From Streptomyces venezuelae (GTDB lineage: Bacteria; Actinomycetota; Actinomycetes; Streptomycetales; Streptomycetaceae): 64,000 nt of DNA. Each line of letters begins with the position of its first letter. Position 1 is the stretch's first letter. The notes beneath the pieces were generated by a model. The model saw only the letters and a list, made by a program, of their open reading frames with translations. It was not told the DNA's origin and did no database searches. The stretch spans positions 124,001 through 188,000 of the forward strand of contig NZ_CP029190.1 in assembly GCF_008642295.1 (NCBI RefSeq), read 5' to 3'. Below, one piece after another: positions 51,095-60,825 of the stretch. The translations under genes and the position numbers were made by a program.

Positions 51095-54000
51095 TCAGTC
51101 GGTGAGGTAGGCGCGCAGGACGGTGACCTCGGACTTGTTGCCCGCGGTGTCGACCACCGTGCCGCGCAGGGAGACATGGCCGCCCGCCGCCGGGCCCTGG
51201 ACGGTGACCGCGCCGTCCTGGACCGGCAGGGCCTTCCAGGTGTAGCCGTCGTCGTAGGAGACGGCCACCGTCAGGGACTTCAGGCCCGCTCCGGCCGCCG
51301 GGCCCTGGACGGTGACCGGCACGCGGAGCGGGTAACCCCCGTTGACGGTGCCCTCCGCACGGATGTCCGGGGTGAACCGGACGACCGAGGCCGGAAGCGC
51401 GGCCGGGGTGCCGGCCGGGGTGGTGGCGGAGCGGAACCACCAGGTCGCGGTCACCTTGGAGGAGGTGCGGGTGACGGATGCGGGCTGGGTGGACGAGGCC
51501 ACCAGCTTGTACGAGGCCTCGCCGGGCGGGACGGCGAACGGCTCGGCGTCACGGAGCTCGGTGTTCCGGGTGCCGGCGGCGATCCCGTTGCGGTAGAGCA
51601 CGGTCTTGCCCTGGGCGAGGAGGTTCGCGCCGTTGTGACCGGCGCCGTCCGCGAGCAGCGGCAGCGTGCCCCGGATCCGGTCGCCCTCGCGGTAGAGGCC
51701 GAGTCCGGCCGCGGTGTCCACCCGGGGGCCGACGACCGCGGTGCCGAAGCGCTCCTGGTGGGTGAGGCCGCCCTGGTAGGCGCGCTCGCCGTCGCCGGCG
51801 TAGGTGACCTCCTCGGTCTGGGTGCCGTCCTCGTGCACGGCGTACTGGGTCGCGGACAGGGCCCACTTGGTGCCGTCGGCCGCGGACAGGCGCAGCTTGA
51901 CCCCGTTCGGGACGGTCCCCCAGGTGAACGTGGCGCTCTCGGTGCCACCGCCCGGGAGGCGGCCGACGGCCCGTACGGCGCCTTCCTTGCCGGGGGCCGA
52001 GCCGCCGTGGGTGACGATCACGGTGGCCAGGTCGGCGTCCTTCAGATGGCGGGTGTAGCCGGTGGCCAGCTGGTTGACGGGGCCGCCGAGCGGGGCGTGG
52101 TATCCGCCGTCCTCGGCCTGCCACTGGGTGTGCCACTGCTGGAACAGGCTGGTGCCGGCGGCCGGCGCGGGTCCCTGGGCGCGGGTGCGCAGGCGGTCGT
52201 AGGAGTTCAGCCACCAGCCGAAGCCGTAGGTGGTGTCGCCGGTCCGCAGTTCGTAGCCGGGGGCGACGGACTCCTGGACGGCGGTGGGTGCGGGCACCGT
52301 GACGGTCACCGGCTTGGCGGTGCGCGCGTCGATGGTGACCGTGGTGTTGCGGGTGAGGTCGAGGCGGGGCTGGGAGATCCAGTCGAGGCCCGCCTCGACG
52401 TCCTCGGGGTTGACGAGGACGCGGGAGTCGAGGAGGTAGCGGCCCTTGGGGAGGCGGAGGGTGCCGGTGCCGGAGTTCTCGTGGTTCTCGAACTGCTTGC
52501 CGGCGGCCGGTCCGGTCAGCCCGTTCATGCTGGTGTAGTAGCTGGTGGCGGGCTTGCCGTCGCGGCCGGTGTGGCGGAGGGTCAGCGCGTACGACTCGAC
52601 CTCGCGTTCGGCGACGATCGCCGTACGGACGGTCTGTCCGGCCGTGGTCGCCAGCGCGTGCCCGGTGTACCTGCCGTTGACGGAGCCGCCGAGGCGGGTG
52701 TTGAGGGTGAGGTCGGCGGTGGCGGTGCCGCCGGCGGGGACGGTGAGGCGGGGTTGGGCGAAGGTGAGGAAGCCGGCCGGGGCGGGCTTGCCGTCGGGGC
52801 CGGTGGCGGTGACGGAGAGGTTCAGGGTGACCGGGGAGGTGCCGAGGTTGCGGTAGGTGACCTTGCGGGTTTCAGGGGCGTCGTCCTCGTGCGGCCACTG
52901 TCCGCCTGCGAAGGTCAGCGCAAGGGGTTCGGCGATCACCGACTGGCCGAGCGCGTTGTCGACCGCGATCCGGCCACTGCCCTGCTGGAAGGGGCTGTAC
53001 GGGCCGGGCTTGGTGGAGCCGACGAGGGCGGCTTTGAGCTGGGCGCCGGTCCACTGGGGGTACTGCTGCTTGAGCAGGGCGGCGGCGCCGGCGGCGTGCG
53101 GGGTGGCCATGGAGGTGCCGGAGAGGGTGAGGTAGCCGGCCGGCTTCTGGCCGTACCGGGCTTCCAGGACGCTGCCGGGGGCGGAGGCCGCGGTGATGTC
53201 CACTCCCGGGGCGGTGACATCGGGTTTGACGGCGCCGTCGCCGAGGCGGGGGCCGGTGCCGGAGAACTCGGCAAGGGCGTCGGTGTCGTTGACGGCGCCC
53301 ACGGTGAGGGCGGCGTCGGCGCTGCCCGGGGAGTCGATGGTGCCGGGGCCATGGCGCCCGTCGTTGCCGGCGGCGATGGCGAAGAGCACGCCCTGATCGG
53401 CGGAGATCTTGTTGACGGCGGCTTCGATCGGGTCGATCTCGGGCCAGTCGGGGCCGCCGAGGCTGAGGTTGACGACCTGGGCGCCCTGGGCGACGGCCCA
53501 TTCGATGCCGGCCAGGATGCCGGAGTCGTCGCCGAAACCGTTGTCGTCGAGGACCTTGCCGTTGAGCAGCTTGGCGCCCGGTGCGACGCCCTTGAAGGCG
53601 CCGCCCGACTTGGCTCCCGTTCCGGCGGCGATGGCTGCGACGTGGGTGCCGTGTCCGTAACGGTCGGCGGTGCTGCCGGAGTTGACGAAGTCCTGGGCGG
53701 CTAGGACCTGGCCGGTGAGGTCGGGGTGGGTGGAGTCGATGCCGGTGTCGAGGACGGCGATCTTCACACCGGTGCCGTCGTACCCCGCGGCCCAGGCCCG
53801 GTCGGCGCCGATCTGCCGGGTGCTCTTGTCGAGGCGGGCCGTACGGATGCCGTCGAGCCAGACGCCGGCGATCCCGGTGGTGGTGGCGCGGCGTGCGGTG
53901 CCGGCCTGGCGGTCGGTGAGGGCCTCCCAGAGCGTGGCGGCCTTCTCGGGGGTCGCGGTGACGGCTTCCGCGTTGAGCAGGGGGTAGCTGCGCTCGGCCG

Positions 54001-54472
54001 GCAGGCCGCCTGCGGAGCGCAGGGCGGACTTGGCAGCCGGGGCCGCGCCGTCGTAACGGACGATCAGCTTCAGCCGGTCGCCGCGGGCTTTGCGGTACTC
54101 GGGCCGGCTGAGCTCGGTGAGGTCGAAGAGCCGGGGGTCGAGCCGGCCGGTATCGATCAGGCGCTGGGCGTCGAGCGGGACGAGGCTGGTGCGGGCGTTG
54201 TCGCGGCGCACCGAGACGGGTATCTTCTCGCGGCCCTTGGCCGGGACGAAGCCGACCGGGCGGCCCTCGGCGTTCACGGTGACCCGGTCCCCGGTGATCA
54301 GGGTCAGCTGGGTGGAACCCTGCCGGGCCGGCTGGTGGCCCGGCAGGGCGCCGGACGGCCCGGGTGCGGGGCCGGCCGCTGCGGCGGGTGTGGTCAGACC
54401 CGCCGCGAGCGCGATGGCGGCGAGGGCGGCCGTGGCCGCCGCTCCCGTCCGCCGCTTGCGAGGTGTGCGCAC
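51095..54472 (-). CDS. Large secreted S8 (subtilisin-family) serine protease
   Basis: From GTG 54472 (GGGGGAA 7 nt upstream) the protein has 1125 residues. It has a signal peptide, a propeptide-like region to about 215, and a subtilisin domain with Asp242 (AVLDTGID), His277 (YGHGTHVA), oxyanion Asn370 (AAGND) and Ser454 ([10 protein letters not shown]). About 600 residues of beta-rich C-terminal domains follow. The mature enzyme should degrade protein outside the cell, as the similar large Streptomyces subtilisins do. It is divergent from the small secreted protein at 54728. Confidence 0.92.
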   Translation of the reverse strand: MRTPRKRRTGAAATAALAAIALAAGLTTPAAAAGPAPGPSGALPGHQPARQGSTQLTLITGDRVTVNAEGRPVGFVPAKGREKIPVSVRRDNARTSLVPLDAQRLIDTGRLDPRLFDLTELSRPEYRKARGDRLKLIVRYDGAAPAAKSALRSAGGLPAERSYPLLNAEAVTATPEKAATLWEALTDRQAGTARRATTTGIAGVWLDGIRTARLDKSTRQIGADRAWAAGYDGTGVKIAVLDTGIDSTHPDLTGQVLAAQDFVNSGSTADRYGHGTHVAAIAAGTGAKSGGAFKGVAPGAKLLNGKVLDDNGFGDDSGILAGIEWAVAQGAQVVNLSLGGPDWPEIDPIEAAVNKISADQGVLFAIAAGNDGRHGPGTIDSPGSADAALTVGAVNDTDALAEFSGTGPRLGDGAVKPDVTAPGVDITAASAPGSVLEARYGQKPAGYLTLSGTSMATPHAAGAAALLKQQYPQWTGAQLKAALVGSTKPGPYSPFQQGSGRIAVDNALGQSVIAEPLALTFAGGQWPHEDDAPETRKVTYRNLGTSPVTLNLSVTATGPDGKPAPAGFLTFAQPRLTVPAGGTATADLTLNTRLGGSVNGRYTGHALATTAGQTVRTAIVAEREVESYALTLRHTGRDGKPATSYYTSMNGLTGPAAGKQFENHENSGTGTLRLPKGRYLLDSRVLVNPEDVEAGLDWISQPRLDLTRNTTVTIDARTAKPVTVTVPAPTAVQESVAPGYELRTGDTTYGFGWWLNSYDRLRTRAQGPAPAAGTSLFQQWHTQWQAEDGGYHAPLGGPVNQLATGYTRHLKDADLATVIVTHGGSAPGKEGAVRAVGRLPGGGTESATFTWGTVPNGVKLRLSAADGTKWALSATQYAVHEDGTQTEEVTYAGDGERAYQGGLTHQERFGTAVVGPRVDTAAGLGLYREGDRIRGTLPLLADGAGHNGANLLAQGKTVLYRNGIAAGTRNTELRDAEPFAVPPGEASYKLVASSTQPASVTRTSSKVTATWWFRSATTPAGTPAALPASVVRFTPDIRAEGTVNGGYPLRVPVTVQGPAAGAGLKSLTVAVSYDDGYTWKALPVQDGAVTVQGPAAGGHVSLRGTVVDTAGNKSEVTVLRAYLTD

Positions 54473-54664
54473 GTCAATTCCCCCTGGAATACGAACGATC
54501 GCCCGCGGGTCGGATGCGGCACCGCGGGGCCCGAGTATCACCCGCTGTTTGACGGCCATTCAATGACGGGACTGTGACAACTGGCCGCCGTCTCCGACCC
54601 GTACGACGGGGCGATCTGATCTTTCCCGGGCGTCCAAGAAGAGTTCAGGTCTCGATCATGCTAC

Positions 54665-54702
54665 GTTCTGATGACATGTGAAATATCACATGTCATCAGA
54701 AC
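54665..54702. repeat. 38-bp perfect inverted repeat
   Basis: Arms of 17 bp, GTTCTGATGACATGTGA (54665-54681) and its exact complement (54686-54702), enclose AATA. It is AT-richer than its surroundings and ends 12 bp before the ribosome binding site of the gene at 54728. It may be an operator for a dimeric regulator, or form a stable hairpin in the 5' untranslated RNA. Confidence 0.8.
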
Positions 54703-54727
54703 AGGAACCGCAACAAGGAGAACTCCC

Positions 54728-55192
54728 ATGAACCGCTTAGCCCTTCTTGCAGCAGCCGGCGTCGGTGCGGCAGGACTGGCCGTGTGCACGATCGCCCCGG
54801 CCGGCGCCGCCGTCCAGCCGGCCGGCACCGCCGAGACCGTCGTATCCTGCGGGAACTCCGGTCTCCAGGCGGGTCTGGCCACCCGGGTGTGCGCTGCGAT
54901 CACCGGTACCACCGTCGAGTTCTACGGCACGGTGGGGCTCGCCGGCCCGCCCACCCCGGGCAGCCCCGCGCCTTCCCCGCGGGAGCTGATGACGACGCTG
55001 ACCTCGGAGGTCGTCGGCTCCGGTGCGCCCGAAACCCAGAACAAGAGGGTCATCTTCACCGCTTCGACCATCGAGGTGCACGGCCTGGTCAGCAACGTTC
55101 CGTGCGGCTCGACGGTCCGCGGCAGCTTCGGCGTGGCCTCGTTCCCCTGGACCCCCAACCCGGTGACCCACCAGGTCACCGTCGCCTGCTGA
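54728..55192 (+). CDS. Small secreted protein of unknown function
   Basis: The 154-residue protein has a clear signal peptide (LALLAAAGVGAAGLAVCTIAPAGAA). The mature part is rich in Thr, Val and Gly, with four cysteines likely to pair, predicting an extracellular beta-sandwich. AAGGAG lies 7 nt before the ATG. I recognise no family. The long palindrome just upstream implies specific control. Confidence 0.7.
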   Translation: MNRLALLAAAGVGAAGLAVCTIAPAGAAVQPAGTAETVVSCGNSGLQAGLATRVCAAITGTTVEFYGTVGLAGPPTPGSPAPSPRELMTTLTSEVVGSGAPETQNKRVIFTASTIEVHGLVSNVPCGSTVRGSFGVASFPWTPNPVTHQVTVAC

Positions 55193-55212
55193 CCGAACCC
55201 GGGCGCGCAGCC

Positions 55213-55243
55213 GGCCCGGCGGGGACCTGTCCCCCGCCGGGCC
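55213..55243 (+). terminator. Hairpin terminator
   Basis: A GGCCCGGCGGGGAC arm pairs with GTCCCCCGCCGGGCC (one bulged C) over a two-base loop, 20 bp after the stop of the secreted-protein gene. Confidence 0.75.
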
Positions 55244-55359
55244 GTTCTGCTCGGCGACGGCCGGGCCCGCCCTGCGCATGCCGGTGCATCCCTCTCCGGC
55301 ACCGGATGCAAGACTGGCCCGGCCAGTACGGCGAGCAAGCGGAGCGGGCAGGAGCGCAG

Positions 55360-56643
55360 TTGAGCATCAGCGTCGAGGGACAGATCGACATATCGGGTCC
55401 GGTGGGCAAACTGCTCCACCGGCGGCGGCTGCAGAACGCAACGGTGATGCAGTCCTTCGGCATCGATCCCGTCACCGGCGAGATCTTCGTCCTCCAGGTC
55501 GTCGAGGGCGGTCTCACCCTCCCCGGCGAGTCCGGCCCCAGGACCGGCGGGCAGCGGTCGTACGCGGGCGACTTGGCCGTGACCCGGCTCAGCCAGGCGG
55601 GCGCCATCACGGGCCATATGTACCTGCGGGGTTTCGGCCACGGCGTGTCCATGGGCGTCGAACACCACAACGGTGTCTCGCGGTTGTGGACGGAGACGGC
55701 GTCCCTTCCCATGGGCGCCGGGGTTCCGGAGGAGGAGAAGGAGGGCTACGGCACTGCCGTCACCCACTTCGAGTTCCGCAGCGGCGCGGTCGTCAACTCC
55801 GGGGCTCCGCAACTCGCAGCGCCGTACCGGCCGGTCCCCGGCGCCACCAATGTGACCTGCACCATCGACCCGACGACCAACCGGGTGATCGTCCGCTTCA
55901 AGAGCGGCAGCATGATGTTCGAGTCCTACGACCTGGACAAGGCCAGGGCCGGTGACTGGACGCCGCTGGCCCGGATCACCCAGCCGGACCCGAAGGGGAC
56001 CTTCCAGGGGTACGCCTCCCTCGGCGGCGTGCTGTACATGCTGGCGGGCAACGGGTATTCGGCCACGCTCAAGCCGCCGGGCAACGCGTACCTGACGGCC
56101 GTGGAGTGGGCCACCGGCGCCGTCCTGGACCAGCAGTTCGTCACCGCCGCCCCCGGCCTGGAGCTGCGCGAGCCCGAGGGGATGGCCGTATCGGTGCGCA
56201 ACGGGGTGCAGCACGTGCACTTCGGCTTTGCCGGCGAGGAGCCCGGCCCGCGCACCTGCACCGTTCTGTCGCTGTCCGGGGCACCCGAGGTCGACGGGGT
56301 GAAAGTGCTGGCCGACTGGCAGCCGATCCCCCTGGCGAGCGGCGTGACCGCCGATGTCCGGGCGCCGCAGGGGCGGCTCATCGGTATCGCGGGGACCACG
56401 GTGCTCCAGCTCAGCGGCGGGGTGAAGGGGAACTTCGAGGCGGACACCCGGATCGGTACGCTGCCCGACGCGCTGGCGCCGAGCATGGCGGTCCAGGGCA
56501 GTGTGCCGCGCAACAACAGCGGCGGCGTGTGCACCGCACGGGCGGAGGCGGACTCCGCGCGGGAGCTGTGGCTCTACGGCGGGCGCCCCACGAACCCCGT
56601 CACCTGGGCCCAGTTGGACAACTTCAGTGCGGTCTGGCGCTGA
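55360..56643 (+). CDS. Teichoic acid biosynthesis C/phage baseplate-like beta-propeller protein
   Basis: From TTG 55360 (AGGAG 6 nt upstream) the protein has 427 residues; ATG 55306 is possible but lacks a binding site. The body (about 1-320) resembles the TagC/P68-receptor-binding-like propeller family: LQNATVMQSFGIDPVTGEIFVLQV, GHMYLRGFGHGVSMGVEHH, REPEGMAVSVRNG. The last 105 residues are a separate domain (GVTADV...LYGGRPTNPVTWAQLDNFSAVWR), also found in the next protein. No signal peptide is seen. Confidence 0.75.
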   Translation: MSISVEGQIDISGPVGKLLHRRRLQNATVMQSFGIDPVTGEIFVLQVVEGGLTLPGESGPRTGGQRSYAGDLAVTRLSQAGAITGHMYLRGFGHGVSMGVEHHNGVSRLWTETASLPMGAGVPEEEKEGYGTAVTHFEFRSGAVVNSGAPQLAAPYRPVPGATNVTCTIDPTTNRVIVRFKSGSMMFESYDLDKARAGDWTPLARITQPDPKGTFQGYASLGGVLYMLAGNGYSATLKPPGNAYLTAVEWATGAVLDQQFVTAAPGLELREPEGMAVSVRNGVQHVHFGFAGEEPGPRTCTVLSLSGAPEVDGVKVLADWQPIPLASGVTADVRAPQGRLIGIAGTTVLQLSGGVKGNFEADTRIGTLPDALAPSMAVQGSVPRNNSGGVCTARAEADSARELWLYGGRPTNPVTWAQLDNFSAVWR

Positions 56644-56721
56644 GCTGAGGCCCCCCTCTCCGCTCCTCCCTTCCTCCCTCCCCCGCAACCCTTCCGTCAA
56701 GGCCAAGGAGACCGAACACCC

Positions 56722-57171
56722 ATGTCCCACAACCGCCGCCGCATCCTCGGTGCCGCGCTCGCCCTGCCCGCCACGCTGGCCGCGACGAACCTGGTGGCCG
56801 CCGCCCCCGCCGTCGCCGCGGGCGGGATCGAGGCACAGCCGTGGACCGACCTGCTCCTCGAACCGGGTGTCACCGCCCAGCCCGGAGCGACTCCGCAGGT
56901 CCGGCTGATCACCATCGCCGGTACGGTCTTCCTCCAGGCGCGCGGCTCGGTGACCTGCAACCTCACCGCCGACACGAAGATCGCCACCCTGCCGGCGGCG
57001 CTGCGCCCCACCGCCCTGGTCCGGGCCACCGCCCCGCGCAACAACAGCCAGGGCATCAATGCCTGCCGGTTCGAGGCCAACACCGCCGGGTCCGTGACCG
57101 TCTACGGCGGCAACAGCTCAAACCCGATCACCTGGGTCCAGTTCGATTCCGTCCAGACGATCTGGCGCTGA
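56722..57171 (+). CDS. Secreted protein sharing the C-terminal domain of its neighbour
   Basis: The 149-residue protein has a signal peptide (RRRILGAALALPATLAATNLVAAAPAVAA). A single domain follows that aligns with the C-terminal domain of the preceding protein: RLITIAGTVFLQARGSV against RLIGIAGTTVLQLSGGV, PRNNSQGINACRFEAN against PRNNSGGVCTARAEAD, and YGGNSSNPITWVQFDSVQTIWR. It thus looks like a stand-alone copy. AAGGAG lies 10 nt upstream. It may be a carbohydrate- or surface-binding module. Confidence 0.75.
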   Translation: MSHNRRRILGAALALPATLAATNLVAAAPAVAAGGIEAQPWTDLLLEPGVTAQPGATPQVRLITIAGTVFLQARGSVTCNLTADTKIATLPAALRPTALVRATAPRNNSQGINACRFEANTAGSVTVYGGNSSNPITWVQFDSVQTIWR

Positions 57172-57250
57172 GAAGCGGACCCGGAGCTCCTGCAGCCCGC
57201 GGGCCCGCAGCGACGGGGGGTGACGTCTGCCCGGCGAACGCCCTACGCCC

Positions 57251-57739
57251 TCAGTCCCACTGACGGTCGGCCAGGGAGGTGACCGGCATGGGCTTGCCGA
57301 TGACGGCGAAGGGGATGAAGAAGCCGACCTGGCCGATCGCGGCCACCAGGGTCGCCAGGGCCACTTCGTCGTAGTGCTCGGCGGCGCGTGCGTACAGTTC
57401 GTCGGGAACCCGCTCGCTCCAGGAGGAGGACGGCTGCCAGACCGCCTCCACCAGCGCCAGCGCTGCGCGTTCGGCTTCGGTGAAGTAGGGGGCGTCCTGC
57501 CAGGAGGCCACCGCCGTGATCCGCTCCTCCGACTCCCCCGCCTTGCGCAGGCTGCTGGAGTGCAGAACGGTCAGGTAGGTGCTGCCCACGATCTGCCCGG
57601 CTCGCAGATGCACCAGGCTGATCGTGGTGCGCGGGACCGAGCGGTTTCCGACCGCCCGGAACAGGCTCGCACTGACCTCGGCCATGCCCGGGAGTAACTC
57701 GGCCGGGTCCTGCATACGCGGTGCGGCAGGCTTCGTCAT
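57251..57739 (-). CDS. Carboxymuconolactone decarboxylase (AhpD-like) protein without the CxxC pair
   Basis: The 162-residue all-helical protein has the AhpD-family layout: LVHLRAGQIVGSTYLTVLHSSSLRKAGE, WQDAPYFTEAERAALALVEAV, EHYDEVALATLVAAIGQVGFF. The position that normally reads NGCxxCxxxH here is VGSTYLTVLH, so both redox cysteines are replaced by Ser and Leu while the His stays. It cannot act as a thiol peroxidase in the usual way. Start 57739 has GAGGAAG 8 nt upstream. The TetR gene ends 107 bp upstream on the same strand. Confidence 0.82.
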   Translation of the reverse strand: MTKPAAPRMQDPAELLPGMAEVSASLFRAVGNRSVPRTTISLVHLRAGQIVGSTYLTVLHSSSLRKAGESEERITAVASWQDAPYFTEAERAALALVEAVWQPSSSWSERVPDELYARAAEHYDEVALATLVAAIGQVGFFIPFAVIGKPMPVTSLADRQWD

Positions 57740-57845
57740 CTTCGACTTCCTCGGAATCAGTGGCCGCCGCTGGTTGCTGCGGCCTACACCCAATTGACGG
57801 AACCGAGCCGAGGAGTGTGACAGGTACAACCAACATCTTTTCGGA

Positions 57846-58556
57846 TCAGTGGCCCCGCAGTGCGTCGAGCCGGCTCTCCGCGCTCGCGAGCAGCATGTCC
57901 AGGGCGACCGGGTACGCGCTGCGGGTCATCCGGGCGGCGAGCAGCCCTGCGGTGGCCGCGATGTGCGGGTACTGCTCGGCCGGCAGCCGGGCGTACGTGG
58001 ACTCCCACTGCTGTTCGTCGGAGGTCCGGGAGGTCTCCGCCAGGGCGAGGGCGCCGGCGTCGAGGGCGGCGAAGGCCAGGCTCTGGTCGATGAAGGCGTG
58101 ATAGATCAGGACCGCTTCCGGGTCGGGGAAGCCGGCGGTGCGCAGGATGCCGAGGACGGTCTCGTCGGCGGCGATCTCGCGGGGCCGGCCGGTCACCCGG
58201 CTGGCGGTCAGGATGGCGGCCTGTGGGTGGGCGAGGTAGGCGCCGTGGATGTGCAGGCCGAGTTCCCGCAGGTCACGGCGCCAGTCCCCGGTGGCTTCCC
58301 AGCCTTCGAGAGCCCGGCCGATCAGCTCCTCCCCGATGGCGAGGGTGAGGCCGTCCATGCCGTCGAAGTACCGGTAGAGGGTGCTCGGGTCCGCGCCGAG
58401 GGCGGCGCCGAGCCGGCGGGCGGACAGCCCGGCGCTGCCGTGTTCGCGCAGCATCCGCAGGGCGGTCTCGACGATCAGGCGTTCGGACAGGACGGTGCCC
58501 TGCCGGGTGGGGCGTCGCCTCCGGCGGGCCTCTTCGGGTACCACCTGCTTCGCCAT
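57846..58556 (-). CDS. TetR/AcrR-family regulator
   Basis: The 236-residue protein has a basic N-terminus, then the TetR helix-turn-helix: SERLIVETALRMLREHGSAGLSARRLGAALGADPSTLYRYFDGMDGL (about 24-70). A long ligand-binding region of the tetracycline-repressor C-terminal type follows (HGAYLAHPQAAIL, FIDQSLAFAALDAGALALAE). Possible targets are the downstream AhpD-like gene and the divergent saccharopine-dehydrogenase-like gene 148 bp away. Confidence 0.87.
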   Translation of the reverse strand: MAKQVVPEEARRRRRPTRQGTVLSERLIVETALRMLREHGSAGLSARRLGAALGADPSTLYRYFDGMDGLTLAIGEELIGRALEGWEATGDWRRDLRELGLHIHGAYLAHPQAAILTASRVTGRPREIAADETVLGILRTAGFPDPEAVLIYHAFIDQSLAFAALDAGALALAETSRTSDEQQWESTYARLPAEQYPHIAATAGLLAARMTRSAYPVALDMLLASAESRLDALRGH

Positions 58557-58703
58557 CGGCTGCCCTCCACGCCTCAGTCGCCCTTATGCCAACGCCATTG
58601 ACCTTAACCTGCCCGCCCGGCTTTCATCCCCTCCCATGAGGCGCGCCGATGAGGTGCGGACCTCCGTAGACCTCCGTGGACCTCATCGAGAGAGGGTTTC
58701 GTC

Positions 58704-59924
58704 ATGCGTGTTCTGCTTGTGGGCGCCGGTGGCGTCGGTACCGCGATCACCCGGATCGCGGCCCGCCGGGACTTCTTCGACCACTTCGTGGTCGCCGACT
58801 ACGACCTGGCCCGCGCCGAGGCGGCCGTGGCGGCGCTCGGCGACAGCCGATTCGGTGCGCGCCGCATCGACGCCTCCGACGAGGCGGCGGTCGCCTCGCT
58901 CCTCACCGAGGAGCGGTGCGACGTACTCCTGAACGCCACCGATCCACGGTTCGTGATGCCGTTGTTCGAGGCCGCGCTTGCGGCGGGCAGCCACTACCTG
59001 GACATGGCGATGTCGCTGTCCCGGCCGCATCCCGGGGCGCCGTACCGGGAGTGCGGGGTCAAGCTCGGCGACGAGCAGTTCGCGCGGGCCGGGGCCTGGG
59101 AGAAGTCGGGCCGACTGGCGCTGGTCGGCATGGGTGTGGAACCGGGGCTGTCGGATGTCTTCGCCCGGTACGCGGCCGATGAGCTGTTCGACGAGATCGA
59201 GGAGATCGGCATCCGCGACGGGGCGAACCTGAGCGTCGAGGGGTACGAGTTCGCCCCGTCGTTCAACATTTGGACGACCATCGAGGAGTGTCTGAACCCG
59301 CCGGTGGTCTACGAGCGGGAGCACGGCTGGTTCACCACCGAGCCGTTCAGCGAGCCGGAGGTGTTCGACTTCCCCGAGGGCATCGGCCCGGTCGAGTGCG
59401 TGAACGTCGAACACGAGGAGGTGCTGCTGGTTCCCCGCTGGGTGGAGGCCCGGCGGGTCACCTTCAAGTACGGGCTGGGCGACGACTTCATCGGGAAGCT
59501 GAAGACCCTGCACGCGCTGGGCCTGGATTCGACCGAGCCGGTCACGGTCCGCGGCGCGGACGGCGCCCCGGTCCGGGTCTCGCCGCGTGACGTGGTCGCC
59601 GCCTGCCTGCCGGACCCGGCCACGCTGGGCGAGCGGATGACCGGCAAGACCTGCGCGGGCACCTGGGTGAAGGGCACCAAGGACGGCCGGCCGCGCGAGG
59701 TGTACCTGTACCACGTCGTGGACAACCAGTGGTCCATGCGGGAGTACGGCTCCCAGGCCGTGGTCTGGCAGACCGCCGTCAACCCGGTGGTGGCGCTGGA
59801 GCTGATGGCTGGCGGCGTCTGGTCGGAGCCCGGCGTCCTGGGCCCGGAGGCCCTTCCGCCGCGGCCGTTCCTGGACCTGCTGACGGCATACGGCTCGCCC
59901 TGGGGCATCCGCGACCAGGCCTGA
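58704..59924 (+). CDS. Saccharopine dehydrogenase family protein
   Basis: The 406-residue protein has an N-terminal Rossmann motif (VLLVGAGGVGTAITRIAARRDFFDHFVVADYD) and the family sequence LLNATDPRFVMPLFEAALAAGSHYLDMAM. It then has VGMGVEPGLSDVFARYAADELFD and the C-terminal catalytic-type domain. It resembles Lys9/LYS1-like NAD(P)-dependent enzymes that form or split secondary amines such as carboxynorspermidine or saccharopine. No neighbouring pathway gene is evident. GAGAGAGGG lies about 10 nt upstream. Confidence 0.88.
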   Translation: MRVLLVGAGGVGTAITRIAARRDFFDHFVVADYDLARAEAAVAALGDSRFGARRIDASDEAAVASLLTEERCDVLLNATDPRFVMPLFEAALAAGSHYLDMAMSLSRPHPGAPYRECGVKLGDEQFARAGAWEKSGRLALVGMGVEPGLSDVFARYAADELFDEIEEIGIRDGANLSVEGYEFAPSFNIWTTIEECLNPPVVYEREHGWFTTEPFSEPEVFDFPEGIGPVECVNVEHEEVLLVPRWVEARRVTFKYGLGDDFIGKLKTLHALGLDSTEPVTVRGADGAPVRVSPRDVVAACLPDPATLGERMTGKTCAGTWVKGTKDGRPREVYLYHVVDNQWSMREYGSQAVVWQTAVNPVVALELMAGGVWSEPGVLGPEALPPRPFLDLLTAYGSPWGIRDQA

Positions 59925-59999
59925 CGGGGGCGGGCCGGGGCTGGACGAGGGCCGGCCTGGGCCGGCCGGGAGCCGGGCCGCCCGCCCTGCGCCCGTACG

Positions 60000-60692
60000 C
60001 TAGCGGGGCACTGCGGACCCGGGTCCGGGCTCGGCCCCGGACCCGGCCCCGGACCGGTCGGCAGCCACCCGGCGCCGGACCTGGTCCTCCTGGGCCAGGT
60101 GCCGCAGCAGCTCGAACACCGGGGCGCAGATCGCCAGGACGACGACCGCGCGCTCGGCCAGCGCCACCGGGTCCTCGAGGCCGGCCGCGCGTTCCAGGTC
60201 CAGCCGGGCCACCGACTCGGCCAGTCTCGCGTAGGCGGCGAGCTCGCCGGGGGCGTACTGCGCGTCCAGCCCCCGCAGGGCCTTCAGCGCCGCCGTCAGC
60301 CCCGCCACGTGCGGTGACGTATCGGGCACCTGCCAGTCCAGGGCCGCGATCAGTTCCGCCACCTCGGCCCCTGCTTCCCCTTCCTCCTCCTCGGGGCCCG
60401 CCGCCTGCCGGGCCGCCACCGGCACCGCAAGGGCATAGCTGACCGCTCCGAGGGCGCCCTCGGAGCTGTGGGCCTGGTCGATGGCCCCGAGCACGTCCCG
60501 GGTGGCGGCGATGGACAGGCCGGCGAGCGTGGTCAGGGCCTTGATCAGCCGCAGCCGCTGCGCGTGCCCCTCCCCGTACGCGGCCTGGGTGGCAGCGGTC
60601 GCCCGCCCTGCGGGCAGCAGCCCCTGCCGGAGGAAGTACTTGATGCTGGCGACCGGCACGCCGGTCGCCCGGCTGAGCTCCGAGATCTTCAT
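60000..60692 (-). CDS. MerR-family transcriptional regulator
   Basis: The 230-residue protein starts with MKISELSRATGVPVASIKYFLRQGLLP, a MerR winged helix. It continues with the dimerisation helix and a helical effector domain (AELIAALDWQVPDTSPHVAGLTAALKALRGLD) as in the Streptomyces regulators that sit beside export genes. AGGGAAG is 6 nt before the ATG. The C-terminal 20 residues are a Gly/Pro/Ser repeat tail (GAGSGAEPGPGS). It diverges from the YhgE-like gene across overlapping palindromes. Confidence 0.87.
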   Translation of the reverse strand: MKISELSRATGVPVASIKYFLRQGLLPAGRATAATQAAYGEGHAQRLRLIKALTTLAGLSIAATRDVLGAIDQAHSSEGALGAVSYALAVPVAARQAAGPEEEEGEAGAEVAELIAALDWQVPDTSPHVAGLTAALKALRGLDAQYAPGELAAYARLAESVARLDLERAAGLEDPVALAERAVVVLAICAPVFELLRHLAQEDQVRRRVAADRSGAGSGAEPGPGSAVPR

Positions 60693-60764
60693 AGGGCTTC
60701 CCTGCAGGTCAAACGGTCCCGTATCCATCGTCGGCGATTGGACACCACAACAAGATACTGCCAC

Positions 60765-60793
60765 TATCCAATAACTGGATACCTCAAGTATCC
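60765..60793. promoter_or_regulatory. Overlapping palindromes in the MerR/YhgE divergent promoter
   Basis: TATCCA-ATAAC-TGGATA (60765-60781) overlaps GGATAC-CTCAA-GTATCC (60777-60793); both are perfect 6-bp inverted repeats with 5-bp spacers. A further GTATCC lies at 60721. This arrangement is expected for a MerR regulator that controls itself and the divergent membrane protein. Confidence 0.7.
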
Positions 60794-60825
60794 GACCCAG
60801 GAAACGCAGCCGCACCGGAGAATCG

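Noticed and set aside
50930..53704. A 924-codon open frame on the plus strand
   Set aside because: It lies opposite the subtilisin gene, whose catalytic triad is intact. The antisense product is Gly/Val/Ala-rich without any motif.
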